Positions 13,271-26,493 of a stretch of DNA of 64,000 nucleotides are shown here, in pieces. Below the pieces are notes generated by a model. It saw only the letters and a program-made list of their open reading frames with translations, had not been told where the DNA came from and ran no database searches. The DNA comes from Siphlonurus alternatus. Lineage: Eukaryota > Arthropoda > Insecta > Ephemeroptera > Siphlonuridae. The stretch spans positions 31,724,979 through 31,788,978 of the forward strand of contig OX463780.1 in assembly GCA_949825025.1 (NCBI GenBank). The letters run 5' to 3'. Position 1 is the stretch's first letter. Every line of letters begins with the position of its first letter. Made by a program: the position numbers and the translations under genes.

Positions 13271-14120
13271 CCTGCTTGACGGAGACGTATCTCGCATTGA
13301 GGGAAGCAATAAAGCTGGCCTGTGGCGGCGAATCCTCAAGGGAAAAGAGTTCATCCTTGGTGACTGACTGGGAGCGGCTCTTGAGGACGGCCTTGGAGCC
13401 AATGGGCGAAAGGTAATGTCCAGCGTGGTCCCTCAGGGCGAGGAATCCTCCGTGGTACTCAGCAGAGAAGAGACACTCGCGGGCACACGAAGCCACGAGC
13501 TTACCCTCACGGTGCAGATACCGATTGTTGCAAGAATGAATAGCGTACTTATCATCACGAAATTCAAGAGTAAATAAAGTATCTTCACCCCAAGGTACGT
13601 TGGCATCAACATGAATTTCATCAAGTCCTTCTGATAAATGTGCGTAACGTTTACGTCCAACTGAACGTAAAGTAACTTGTGGACGTGCAGCTAAATGTAC
13701 AGTCCATAATTCAGCATCTCCAGGTGCCTTAGCTGTACATGCTAGTTTATCAGAACCAGCTCCAAGAAAATATCCACGAGCGACGTTACGTAAAGCCCAA
13801 CGACCTCCAGATGGGGAAATTGATATTTCAAATTTGGAACCAACTTCCTTTTCAGTTCCGTCACATGTAACGTTACCGAAGGTGTCGACTGCGAGATATT
13901 TATCAAGGTGGGACCGCAGACAGATGGTGTCTCCATCTCCTGATGGCTCCAACGTCCAAATTTGTTTCTTTTTCAATGATGCTCCATTGGCATTGATTTT
14001 AAATCCAAAGGTTTCAGCGGTGAGGTACCGGAACTTGGAGTTAATTAAACCAATGGTCCAGCAGCCGCGGTCCCCGCCCAGTTCCGAGTGACCGTTCACG
14101 CCTCCGTTGACCCCGTTCAT
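13271..14120 (-). CDS. sn: Fascin (singed), first coding exon, partial gene
   Basis: Actin-bundling protein that cross-links parallel F-actin in filopodia and, in insects, in bristles and nurse cells. The exon encodes 283 residues starting MNGVNGG and ending in the codon split at VSVKQG. It covers beta-trefoil 1 (about 20-140), beta-trefoil 2 (about 141-262) and the start of trefoil 3, out of a family length near 500. Diagnostic stretches include LTAETFGFK (33-41), ASLKKKQIW (47-55), AARPQVTLRS and IHVDANVPWGEDTLF. Ser48 in ASLKKK aligns with the PKC-phosphorylated serine (Ser39) of vertebrate fascin, which controls actin binding. The start ATG (14120-14118) lies one base after a 3' splice site (TTGCAG, 14127-14122), so the 5' UTR is in an upstream exon. 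The exon ends CAGG|GTGAGT in phase 1. The C-terminal half lies beyond the left edge. Identification is very secure from the conserved blocks; the exact start is well supported. Confidence 0.97.
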
Positions 14121-17100
14121 TCTGCAACACAATGGACAGGAGAATGGATTAGAATATAAACAATTTATAGTTATTGATATGCACAAAATATAAAATTGAT
14201 TATTGGGTCTCATGCTTGGCAAAAAGAATATTTAAAATATATAAAATAAACTATTTTAATGATAATAAGAGTTTGCAATGGATTTTCCAATAATTTATGG
14301 TAAACAGTATGTTAACTCAAATATTTTTGATCACTTTATATATTTTTCTAAACAAAAAAGGAGAAGAAATTTCCAAAATGGAAGTATAGAGAGCAGCTAT
14401 GACAACACGTAAATTATTGACCCATGTTTTAGAATATAAACAACGTAATTCATCTACCAGTATATAATCATTAGATTCTTTTGTTAACTATATAATTTGT
14501 CTTTTTAAAGTTTATAATCCAATATAGTAGTAAGTCGTGGATCTATAAAGTAAACTGTTTATTCCATATATGGAAAAGATAATAGTATACGTGATTACTT
14601 GGAGGTACGGCTGCACCGAGGCTTTATTGATCACAGCATCAGCCGTTACTATAGCAACCAGACTGAGGCACAGCAGCAGCACAGGAGCATCGCTCTTTCA
14701 GTCGCAGCAGCCTAGCACTGCAGGCCCTCAGGACGTATTTTCAACACTCAACAATGAGAATCAGTAATAAGTAGTTACGTCAATGTATCTGAAGTATATG
14801 ACATATGAAGTGGAAATATGAATGTATGGCATAATCATATAAAGCTTTTCAAATCATATATAATAAATTAAATAAAAATTGTATATTATACTGTACGTTA
14901 ATATTAAATCTTTTGTGGTTTAGATATGAACGATAAAATATCAATAAAATACAGTTTTATTTTTATTTTAATTAATTCAATGAAACTGTAGTATTCAATC
15001 GTTGAACAATTTCAGTATAATTTACTGCAGTATTTAAATAATATAATAATAACCATGTACGTATCTAAATAAATTATAAATTAAATCATTTATATATATG
15101 CAACATAAAACATGACAACTCGAGTATTGTATTTTGTAACAAGTTTTTACATTATACGATACATAAGTAAATATTTATGTCTCGATCGTAATTCTCTAAA
15201 AGTTTAAACTTTAAACAAAGATCACAATACAGCTCTTAAAGGTCGTTGACCTGACATTTAAATATCCCCAACCAAGGGTGCAAAGTGTATTTTTTTAAAA
15301 AATTTATAATTAAATGTATCGTAACTTCCAACTATTTTAGAACATATCGTATATGAATATAAAAAAAAATTATCTTAAAAATTAATGTTTTTAAGATATT
15401 TTTTATTACCTTCCATGAAAAATAATTACATTTTTTTTTATTATACATAAATCACATCTTATTATCACTATAAAACAAATTTTAATATAAATATATATTT
15501 TATCACGAAGGAGTAAGAAAAATCTTTGACGTGTATATTAAAATAACAATTATCAAGTCAAAAAAGCTACTTCTCTAATCGTTGTGATAAATTATAAGTT
15601 TCACTCACCCATATATTTTTATACAGTACGTGAATGCGTGCGTGCGTGCAGTTGAGAATTACTGACACACGCACTTTTCTTGATGTGATCGTACAGCATC
15701 ATGCACGCACTGTCGCAACGTCAATATTATACAACAGTACTATACTGCTTACCATTCATTGTAAACTCTCGAGTCTGCTTTAAGTGTAGCTTGTCTAATG
15801 AGATTATTAACCTGTAGCTGTTACTTGTCTGCTGTGTTCAAGTATATGTACAGTTTCATCCCCCTATTATTATGCTTTCTGCTCTATCTACTATATAGCC
15901 TGCTATAGTATTCACTCAAATCTTATAACATGAATTTCCTCCCCCTATGAAATCTTTATACTGCTGCAAATGACATTTTATATTCCTGCACTGCAGAGAG
16001 AGAGGGAAAAAATAAACAATAGAATGGAATTCAGGATGAAAAAACACTGTAAACGAATGTGGGATAAAAAACTCAGCGTATACTTTCAATTTTCAATGTA
16101 CGCTGCATTCATTATAATACTCTTTGTTTTCATGTAGATGAACAGGTGATTTCAATGAACAATGAGTTCTGAGCTTATTGCGCAGGTAGTTGCTGAATAC
16201 TTTTCTGTTTGTTGCCTCTTTTTATTTATGATATTAATACTTCCTAGCAACATAATGAGTAAAAGTAAAAACTTAATGAATGGTATTAATGTGTATATTA
16301 ATATTATAATTTTTACCACAGGTAATCCCACATAACTTATAACATTACTTAAATAAAAATTTAAGTTATTATTGCATTTTTTTATGAATATTGTTTCATA
16401 ATTAAACATCTTTATTTTAGCTAAATGTAAATAATACGAATACAAATTAGAAGATGGAGTTTTTGCATGGTTTATATGAACTGCGCGCATGTCCACCTTA
16501 TGTGGTGTTTAAATGAGACTGTAGTCCTAATTAAAAGTTTTAATTAAAAAAACAATTTAATTAACGAATGACAAAACAAACATTGGTCACGCAGAACTCA
16601 AATTAATTTTATCATTAATTCATCACGCACATAATATAGAAAACATATTATTTATTTATATAATTTGGAATTTTTTATTTGGACGCTGTTTTTTAGTATC
16701 AAATCCTAATATAAAAAAGTAAATCTAACTTTTTATAGACCTTTGAAATTTAACAAAAAACTTAGACATTTAAATTGAAAAAAAAAACAACTTGTTATCA
16801 TGGATATCAATCTAAAATGCATGCTAAATGGTATTTAAATTTAAAATTAGATCAAAGCTTTAAAAACCGACTTTAAAAATAAGAACATGCACAAAAAAAC
16901 ATATATATTTATATTTTAACACACATGTTTAATGGTTAAAACATTATGTTTATGATTATACCATACGTTACCCATCATCAATATTTTATATTTAGATTTC
17001 TAAGAAATTTTTGATGAGACTTTATTATTTGTGGCGCCTTTAATATTTAACCTGATTCGGCAATAACCGCGATGAGGAAGCTGGTATGATATTAATTGGC

Positions 17101-20100
17101 CAGTGTGCGTTATTATAGTGATCGTCCATGCATGCATGGGAGGTGAATCTAACTGTGTCCGTGGCCGCAGCTGCTGATGATGATGGTCGGCCTTGTGGTA
17201 TATACACACGTGGTAATGTCTTATATATTTCAGCAGTACGAGGGACGTTCTATTATGTAGGTGATACGTTTGCGTGATCACACCTGTCCTTATACCTGGC
17301 ATACCTCGTAATATTGAAACAGCTGGTGAAATTCTCTGATAGGGTGGGAATAAATACAATTGCTTTCGCTTATGCTGCTGTAGTTGCCAGAATGCACATT
17401 ACCATTTAGATCTCTCTGGAAATACGGACAATGGTATTTATTAAATTAAATATCCCGAACTATATTATTAGTGGATGATCTTATGCAAATAATTACAAAC
17501 CAAAGTACTGACTTGATTTCATGCATTTTAAACATTTACTGATCACGAGTCTTCCGATGAATGGTCCCTTCTCTATAGCTTTTTGATACAAGTATATACT
17601 ACAAGACAATAACACTATATAACAAACTATCAAAACTTGTTAGGTTCATTGTTTCTACATCCCTATATATTAGATGGTGCGTATTGTGTCTGTGACTATA
17701 TTACCAAATTTAGAGAATAAATATATTTATACGTATTCCGCGTTAATAGACAACATTATTTATATCCCTAAGAGGCTGATTACATTGCTAATTAGGAAGA
17801 ATACACTGCAGTTATTAGAGGAGGTAATTTTGTAATGGAGTTTCGACTGCATGCATAAGTTGCTTTACTGCGTATAAGAATTATTACTATATTTATGGCG
17901 AGGAAGGATTTAATCAAAGCCTCTCAAATAAGTTTTGATCATTAGGGTAATAAATTTTACTTTTATACTGGAGTAAACCTTAGCTACTGAAATGCGTTTT
18001 CCTGATTTAACACGACATAACGCGCGTGTTTTTGAACAGTCCAAGGGTGGATTTAGATTACCCCTATCATTTCAGTTTTATAGTAACTTTTACTAAAATA
18101 TTTATAAAGATTATAAATACTTTTAAAGGGGCTGTATAGTAATTTAGATTTTTCATTAGATATCCCTTCCTTTGAAAATTGTTCAAAAGACTTTTTTGCA
18201 AAATTGTAGAGGAGGGTGAAATTTTGCAGTTTGTAAAGTAAGGGGTGAATTTTGCAAAAGTATAAACTTGTGCGAATACTGCAATTACAATTCCCCATGC
18301 ATGTGGTTCGTGCAGCTGCAATAATGAACAGCATAGGGGAGGTTGTGACACGCACGCTATCTGGACATGCAGTAGATAGCACTACTACTCACAATTTATA
18401 GCGAAATTTAGACTTGTATCGTGCCATTAATGTATAAATTACGTTTATAAATGCAACCCTCTTCCCATGTCGTAATTATATTTGCAAAGGAAATTGTAAA
18501 TTGTGAATATTTTATATTATTTATATAAAAAAAAAGCATTAAATTTTGTAGTAATTTTATAAATAATTTCATTCCATTGCGTGTTGACTTTTAAAGTCTC
18601 GTATTTTAAAAATGGAACCAGACAGTATAATAAAAAATCTATAGATGTTTTTAAACAATGTAACATAGGAAATCCCTATGGCTGTCTTTTTAAAGAAGGA
18701 AAAAGGAAGGGTGTGTGACCCGCGGCCACATGAGGAAGCGAGATGCTTTGATTCCTTGGAACTCCGCCCTTTAAATCTACGTCTAGCTGGCAGCCACATT
18801 GTGACAGATAAATACGAAGATAAGGACAAGTGAGCCCAACCCAGACCGCAAATTAGAGGGTTCATCTTCCCGGGACAAATTGCCGGTTGTCGGGATGCAC
18901 ATATAGACGAGCGCCCACCCTTATAGCTCTGATTTATAAGTTTACTGCGTGTACTCAAGAAGAGTAAGTTATATACCATGTTCTAGCGTTTTGATGTAAA
19001 TAACATCATTATTTTCAAATTGGTTACTTGTTTATATTATTAAATGTTTTAGGTGTGATGAATGGATTTGTAATTTCAATTGTTTAGGTTTATGATGTTA
19101 AACAAGATTGCGTGTATTATATGATTATATTTATTATAGGCGTATTGCATACTATCACAATTGCAGAACTGAGTTCCACTAATAAAATTAATAATATATA
19201 ATTATATGGTTATTATGTTTGTCTGTATTTTGTTATTTCTGTTTCATGTGAATCTAATGCTTGTCGGTGTTTAATTTGTTATAATAAGAACCTATTTTGT
19301 TTTTTATGTTTGCCTGGTTTGTCATGGAGCATAAAAGTTCAAAATAAATCTATGTTTTTATTATTTTAAAATTGAGTTAAATAATAGTGTACTATAAAAT
19401 GTACAGACATGTTGAACAAAAAATAATTTCCCTATTATGAAGTTCAATTTTTAATATAATTGACCGTACAATCTAATAGACTGTAAATTTTTTTTTGTAA
19501 AGTTTTCTTACAAATTAAGTAACATAATGACGGAAATAATTTAAAATCAATATCCCTTATTATTTATTAACTTTTATAATTAGAATCTTCAATGAACTGT
19601 GAGAGATATTTTCCAAGTAGAATCGATAACCGTAACAAACATGCTTTGAACCAACATAACACTCCAAGACTGCCAAAGTATTATTATAGGATCAACATCG
19701 TGAAGTGCAGACATTATGAAAGAAAACGCTCTCTACCATTCAATTTTGCCAGCTGCTGGATGCAGACACTTTTTTTTTTCTCTTTTTTATCGCTCAAAAT
19801 TGTATAACACACGGTTCTTCAATTACGAGTACTTTCTTATTAATTAAATCTCATAAATGTTTCAATGATAGCTCTAAAAATTAATTATATTGTATACAAA
19901 AGTAGGTTTTTTTAATACTTATTAATTAAAACAAAGATTTGCAGTTTGATATTTATCTATATTGTCTTGTTATATACAAACAAGTCAATTAACTTTAATC
20001 TGTTGATAGTGTTGATGATCTTTACTAAAACTAACGCATTTCTCTGTTCTTACAAATGTAAGCTTGTTTGACACTTGATCTTGCGTTGATTCTGGGAATT

Positions 20101-21108
20101 GGTCGAGACCAAGGGGCAATCATGTCTGATTCATACTGCTAAAACTTACATAGTATATAATCCCAACTACATATGGCAAGTGCATAAAACAGCAGAAGGT
20201 TGCAAGAAGGGGGCGGACAATATGACATGAACATTTCTATGGATACATGTGATGAGTCATTTAAGTAATCCATGGGGTGCATTTTAATATAAAAACCTTA
20301 CTTGCTTTTGTTATAAAAAAATAATCATGTATAGAAGAACCGTTGTAAATATATATTTACTGTAATATAAGTTGTTATTGTGTTTTTTTTTTATAATAAA
20401 AAAAAATAGTTTATATAATGTATGCGTGCATGCAGGATAAGATATGGCAAAATTAAATAATTTTTTCTTATTATTGACGACTAAAAATGTAAAATAATCC
20501 ATGCAGTACTACGTATTTATAATATTTATATATTAGAAGTAATGATGAAAAAATACACATGAAAAAGAATACCCCCTGATAGTACAGACCGAGTTGAAAA
20601 GAGTGAGACATAAATATAAATATTTTAGGGAATTGGTGCATTGGATAATATACATACTATGTTATATTGACATATTTAAGCAAGCGCAGACTAAGTAAAC
20701 TTATTTTTATAATTGCACCCTTTCTGTTTATCGGATCAATGCGGGTACACTCCTCGCTTCAGAAAATCTCCCTCGCAAGAAATTGCAATAGCTTGACATT
20801 GACGCTATATATAAGAAGTCTTCTGGGAAGCTGATATTATATTAATTTTTCATAAAATTACATAATTTTTCCACTATAATTTGTATATATTGAGACAGGA
20901 AATGACATTGAAAATACTATTTTACATTTCAATTACATTTAATAGATATAACATGGTTTTGGAAACCCCTAACTTATGTAAAATCGATTGCATAAGATGA
21001 CATCGATAAGGTACTGAATAATGTATGCGTAATGAGGTGCCGCGACCACACCCTCCTCCCAAGTGTTGTGATATCTGGCAACGCGGCATCCATTGATCGC
21101 TTAGTTTG

Positions 21109-21118
21109 GTCACGTGAC
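21109..21118. promoter_or_regulatory. Palindromic E-box GTCACGTGAC
   Basis: A perfect 10-bp palindrome of the USF/MITF/Max type. It sits in a GC-richer block (20960-21190) of fascin intron 1, about 1.45 kb downstream of the proposed transcription start. Function is inferred only from the motif and its context. Confidence 0.35.
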
Positions 21119-22145
21119 GTCCCACCCTCTCGAGACTGCTGCGGGGTACAAGGGGTGGGTGTCGGGCCTGCGACCTTTCCCAATCATGAATCAGCAATCG
21201 ATGTATAAATATAGAACAAAATGTAATTAATAGACATGAAATATTATAATGATGCACTTGTAGCTTACGGCGGAAATATTATAAAAATGGGTATATCCGT
21301 TTTATATAGAATTTCCCAAGTTTAAATTAATAATTTATTGATATTTATAAAATGTATGCAAATTAAATAATTAAACGCAAAGCAAAAAAAAAAAAAAAAA
21401 AAAATCCCCAAAGCGACTGCGCAAAAACATATGCAACCCGCAAGTCATGGGAGTTTAAAGTGTTGCAGCATGACAATTTTCCCCAGGGGCCAAGAGAGCG
21501 CTGAAGGGGTTGGTCTCTTCTTCCCATTGTAAAATGACTACCATGATGATACATTGGGGCAGACATGTGGCAATTATCATCATGGAAATGCACCCACTAT
21601 AAAATTTAATTTAATTAAATCAAAATGTGCGTGTTAAGATTTATGAAGATATAAGTGGACCTATCATCTTAATTTTTTTATATACATAAATTTTTATAGC
21701 CATAATATGATACCAGTTTTAAAAGTGTGAAATAAAATTTAAGTATACCAGCATATTGCGGTGTTTATTAGCGGTTATGTATATGCGACACTTGGGACCA
21801 AAGTATAAATGTTTTTGCTTGGGACAGTTGCTCAAGGAGACATACATTAATATATGCGTATATAACACATAAGATTTTGTACATCAGGATTTTAGTGGTC
21901 ACAGCTGATATTTCAAGTCACCAGCACTATTATATACAAGGCTATAAATTCGACGATTTACCTGCATGCTTATATATACAATATTACTGCATGTATTACA
22001 CAAGCGTTAAAGTCCCGTTAATTCTGCATGCATCAAACTACAATCATCATCTTTTTACGATATACTTCAATTTCTTATGTAATTTTGCAAATTTATATTA
22101 TAAAATGCTGACAATTATTTAACGGTGTAAAAAATTGAAGTGTAT

Positions 22146-22173
22146 ATTTCCTGTTATTACCGTAACAGGAAAT
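22146..22173. repeat. Small perfect hairpin
   Basis: An 11-bp arm ATTTCCTGTTA (22146-22156) is matched by TAACAGGAAAT (22163-22173) with a 6-base loop. It is in fascin intron 1 near the first exon. No role is known. Confidence 0.7.
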
Positions 22174-22462
22174 TTTGCACGTAATATATATGTAACATTT
22201 TTTTTTACAAATTTCTGTGAAAATTATAAAAATCAATCATTAAAGCACTATAGCGCTTTAAAAATCATTAATGTTTTTCAAGTTTTTTTACAAATATCTT
22301 GTAATTTTCAGTCATAAAATATAACGAGGACAAAAATTAAAATAATGAGCTACAAAAATACCTCTGTTAAAAATGACGATAAAATAATGTTACAACCCAA
22401 TAATCGCAGGTACAACATTGTCACGTCTGAACGTTCGAATGTCACGATGTAATTTTGCTCAC

Positions 22463-22561
22463 CTGTCAGTGTTAGAAGCAGAAGTGTCAGATGTGCAGCA
22501 GCAGGAATGGTGTGGAGATCCGGTGAAGGCTACCGCAGCAGGTGACTCGAGCTCGCAGACT
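22463..22561 (-). other. sn: Putative non-coding first exon (5' UTR) of fascin
   Basis: On the minus strand a GC-rich block ends in a strong 5' splice site (GACAG|GTGAGC, exon end 22463). Upstream is an initiator-like TCAGT at 22563-22559, giving a candidate start at 22561 and an exon of about 99 nt. The coding exon needs an upstream UTR exon because it begins at an acceptor one base before the ATG. This is the best donor plus promoter-like candidate on the correct strand within 8.5 kb. The exact start is an estimate, and RNA could place it further upstream. Confidence 0.6.
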
Positions 22562-22660
22562 GACGCGGTCGTCTCCGCCGCCGCCGCCGGTCGCTGCCTC
22601 CGCTCGCTCCGCTCGCTCCGCCGCGCAGTCACCGCTCAGCCAATCACAATGCGCGACACT
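22562..22660 (-). promoter_or_regulatory. Putative fascin promoter, CpG-rich with CCAAT box
   Basis: The block 22555-22640 is the most CpG-dense in the region (CCGCCGCCGCCGCC and repeated CGCTCG pentamers). GATTGGCT, an inverted CCAAT box, lies at 22645-22638 on the minus strand. It is about 80 bp upstream of the TCAGT initiator, a typical NF-Y spacing. No TATA box is visible at the expected distance. Confidence 0.5.
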
Positions 22661-22699
22661 AGCGCCGAATTTAATTTCTGTACACCTTCGTGAGTAATT

Positions 22700-24638
22700 T
22701 TTTTATAATATATTTTATTTTCTTACGTTTTCTTATGATAATATTAATTGAATATGAAAATCTACTGAAGTGAACTTCCATAAAGAGGGTTTGTTTTCTT
22801 AGCTTTGTTAAGTTAGGTCAGTAAAAAAAAAAAAATAATAAGATTAAAAGATTTCAAAGGACAATTTAAAGAATAGAATACATATATATATATAATATAT
22901 AATCTTGCATGACAAAACCTTTTTTATAATTTTTGAAAGAAATCAAGAAAAAATTCCGAAATTAAGGAGCTTTTTAAAGTTTTAAGAAAAAATGTAGCTA
23001 TATACATTAAGTATATTATATTGTATGTTTGTAAATTATAGAAGAGCATTGAGTATTGATTTTTTTTTATATCTCTTCATTCACGCATCAACATCAGTTG
23101 AAATCAAATAATTTCCACTCCATATTTGTTATACAATTTTTTTGTTTTTAAAAGTAAGATGAAAATATTACAATTAATTTTTGCACATCGAAATTTTTCA
23201 TCTCCCAACAGTCTCAATCTCAATCAATGCATGGATAAAAAAGTTTAACATTAAAATCGAAGTTACACCATCTTATATAGAGAGTATAATATAATATTTT
23301 TAATAATATTATACACTCTTTACATGTCATGCGGTCTATCATGGTTAAACCTAAACCTGCATGGTTTAAGTATAAGTTAATCTTCATGACATCCATCATC
23401 TATGCAATTATGTGTTAATATATACTTAATATAATGAACTTTTTTAAATATATTTTTAATTATGCATTTTGTCAGTTTGTGACGATTAATTTTACTAGGG
23501 ATGAGAAGGAGAGGGGTGAGATGCATGCTGATCGATGCATATCATGTGTGCTCATTTTGTTTTTTGCTATAATAAGAAGAAGATTTTAACTAACAAAGAA
23601 TTTGTATGAATTTGTAAGAATTTGTATGAACTATTGTATTCTTTATAATTGGATTACCTAACCTGTAGTCTGTTTTCTGAATAAATATAATAAATAAATA
23701 AGTAAAATTGGCTATAGGTTTAAACATATAGCAGCATCAGACTTGTAAAATAAATAACATATCAGCGCGCGTATAACTGCATGCATGACTCTATATCACT
23801 CACCTGGACTATATTAACAATGAACATTTATGCAGTGATTAAGATTATTTTTTTAGATAATCAAAAAAGTCAGTTACGTTGTTAATTATGGCAAAATAAG
23901 ACCAAGGAATTACAATGTGTTTGCAAAACACATTATAATGGTAAATCAATGAACGATTTGTATATGATGCTGATACGACGAGACATTATGTGCTAATATA
24001 ATATATATATTCTCCAGTGTAGCTGTAAAATATTTAGAAAATAAATATAGGTCCAATACAAATTACACTGAGATCATGTTGATGTAAGTTAATTATACAG
24101 CGGTAATTATTATTTATACTCATATGAGGAATGTCCGGTGCTCGCGTATATAATTTACGCGTGACAAGGCATGGTGGAAATTAACGTGCCGCTTGGTTGA
24201 TCTGCAAAGTAATTAATATCGCCGATTCCATACCCTGCACCCCGCCTGTAAACCACTGATGTACAGTATAACGTATAGTAGCTCCATGTAGCCATGCAGG
24301 CACCCTAATAAGAAACCAGGTGATACCACTTCTAAAATTAACAATTAAGTTCATTTGAACCATATAATAATATATAATACCGTTTGAACTCTCCTTTAAA
24401 TTAAGATTATATAAGGCATGCAGATCCGAGGTAATTTTCAATAAAAATAATAATTGCAGGTCTTTATCAAATGATGCAATTTTTAATGACATCATTATTT
24501 TATAGTAAAGTTATTCTGTACAAAAAAAAAAAAATATATATATATATGTAATTCAATACAAAGAATATTATATTTTTAAATGTCTATAATAAGTGCTTTG
24601 ATATATATATTTTTATAAATTTTATTTTCTGACAATCT

Positions 24639-24641
<3 letters not shown>
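22700..24641. other. Intergenic AT-rich DNA upstream of fascin
   Basis: No gene recognised. It contains a hairpin with arms around AGAGTATAATATAATATT / AATAATATTATACACTCT (about 23281-23318). A possible retroposon tail lies at 23680-23705, where AATAAATATAATAAATAAATAAG follows a unique stretch. TGCATGCA-type palindromes recur. Confidence 0.5.

Positions 24642-24688
<47 letters not shown>
24642..24688. repeat. (AT)n microsatellite
   Basis: A 47-bp pure AT dinucleotide tract in the fascin-Exo70 intergenic region. Confidence 0.95.
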
Positions 24689-24696
<8 letters not shown>

Positions 24697-26193
24697 TATG
24701 CCCTGCATGCAAAGATTAATTATTATACTATCGAGACGGCGTTGTTAATAAATAGTATACATTTCAGAGCATGAAGCTTTTTCTGTATAATATGCTTTCT
24801 ATAATTATGATCTTGAAAAATTGACAACCAAAAATACAATTTTATGCACTCTTAATTAATAAATATACTTGTAGTATATTGAATGTAGACGTGGCAATTA
24901 ATGTAGAGCCGCCACTGCACGTTACGCTTGGCATATGACGGAGCAAGCAAGCAAGTCGGTAATATTAACAGCAGGCAGGAACCGAGTTACTTTTCAGGGC
25001 AGAAAAACCACGAGGCAGTAGACATGTGAGTGCATTGGGTGCATCAATAGTGTGATACAATTAATGACCGGCAAAATTTATTAACGATTGAATTCGGTAA
25101 AAAAAAATGTTTTATTCCTTCCTTTATGCTACCAAGAACCAATTATTATATTATTATTGATTTATTTGAGAAAAAAACGAGTTATTGGATTTACTATAAA
25201 AATATTATTTGTATAAATCATTTTATAATACTCTATTTTTCTGTAATGTGCAATTGTTCATATTAATTTATATTTCTTTCGTCTGCATTATTAATTGATT
25301 CATGAATCGATCGATTATGCAATTACGAGCAGATTCCGACCTACAGATCGAGATCCGACTTTTTTTGTATTTGTATAATTGTGTAGTTTGAATGTTTAAA
25401 TCCAAAAACTAGCTAACTAATATAATAAATAAATTAAATATGTATATAGATCGAGCTATTATATATTATAGCTGTAAATTTTATCATATATTATATATTT
25501 TTTGCGTCTTGATCAAGCAATTTTATCAGATCATCATGGCATATTCATCATTATATATAATCATTAATATCAATTATATATATATATATGTATAGTATAT
25601 ATATACTATGTATGTTATATATTTATAAGCTTTGAATTTTATGCATCATTGTAGGATGCAATTAATTTTTCTTGTATTAAATATGTCAATTAATGAGAAT
25701 GAACATTGCACTAATAATACTAATATAGTATATTGTGATAGTGAATGGAATTTATGGAATGGACCAAGGACAATATATATTATTATTATTTATTTATTTT
25801 ATTTATTTATTTCACTCAATACAATTAATATATATAACATATAAAAAGGTCAAAATTGAGTGAGGATAACATACAAAGCGTAAAAACACTATATCACAAA
25901 AGTGGCAGTTATCCTAGATTAATTAATTGATTATAAAAAACATATTTTTAACCTAAAGCTGTTCATAATTTTTTTTCACTGTGTGAGTGTGTATATATAT
26001 AATATATATAATTGTGGTTCACTCTGTATATATATATTAATATTATTAATTCTGAACAAAATTTATGTAAATAAATATAATGTATTATATATATACTTAA
26101 TTAACTATTTCATTTACATTTTTTTTTTAAATTCAGGCACAAAATATATAACGCACTCAGCTCCCATGCAGCAAAAAGTTTCTTTGCGGCGAA
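24689..26193. other. Intergenic DNA, no gene recognised
   Basis: AT-rich. A GC-richer patch at 24890-25030 ends in a GTGAGT at about 25026, but no coding potential was recognised. Multiple TATATA runs occur at 25430-25630. Confidence 0.45.
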
Positions 26194-26476
26194 TTAAGGG
26201 TAAGGTAACGCCACCAATGTTAAAAAAAATCCCTCACACAAAAATTCTGAAAAAAATTTAAAATGTTCTCCTCTACACCCCTATCAGTAGGTAAAATATC
26301 AGGTTAAATTAGTCAACTTTAAAAATTCATAACTCAAAAACTAGATCGTATTTGTATACCTGATATTTTAACTACTGATAGGGGATGTAGAGGAGAACAT
26401 TTTAAATTTTTTTCAGAATTTTTGTGTGAGGGACTTTTTTTAACATTGGTGGCGTTACCTTTTAATATACCCTTAA
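26194..26476. mobile_element. Palindromic TTAA-bounded MITE-like element
   Basis: A 283-bp foldback bounded by TTAAGGGTA and TACCCTTAA. The arms, about 26194-26304 and 26358-26476, are near-complete reverse complements. Both include GGTAACGCCACCAATGTT and GAACATTTTAAA-type blocks, with a central loop of about 53 bp. TTAA at both ends suggests insertion at a TTAA target, as in piggyBac-like elements, although the terminal GGG is oriented differently from canonical piggyBac ends. The flanking sequence TTAAGGTCTGTCGCTATG (26473-26490) recurs elsewhere without the element, at 29482-29499 reversed. That fits insertion into a pre-existing TTAA. It has no coding capacity. Confidence 0.8.
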
Positions 26477-26493
26477 GGTCTGTCGCTATGCAG

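Larger units (their letters stand above)
14122..22462 (-). other. Fascin intron 1 (8.3 kb)
   Basis: This is inferred from the acceptor TTGCAG next to the coding exon and the donor AG|GTGAGC at 22462-22457. It contains no other exon I can recognise. Isolated GC-richer blocks stand out from AT-rich DNA: about 14590-14740, 17030-17360, 18690-18930 and 20960-21190. The last holds the palindromic E-box GTCACGTGAC (21109-21118) and a Runx-like ACCACA. They are candidate enhancers. A poly(A) run lies at 21384-21404. Confidence 0.6.

Noticed and set aside
18569..18979. 136-codon minus-strand open frame
   Set aside because: It crosses a GC island with no recognisable domain and lies inside fascin intron 1. 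It is better explained as a non-coding island.
23521..23543. TGCATG/TGCATGCA words recurring through the fascin introns as Rbfox-type clusters
   Set aside because: The word is palindromic and frequent across the whole window, including gene-free DNA, so it is probably a background bias.
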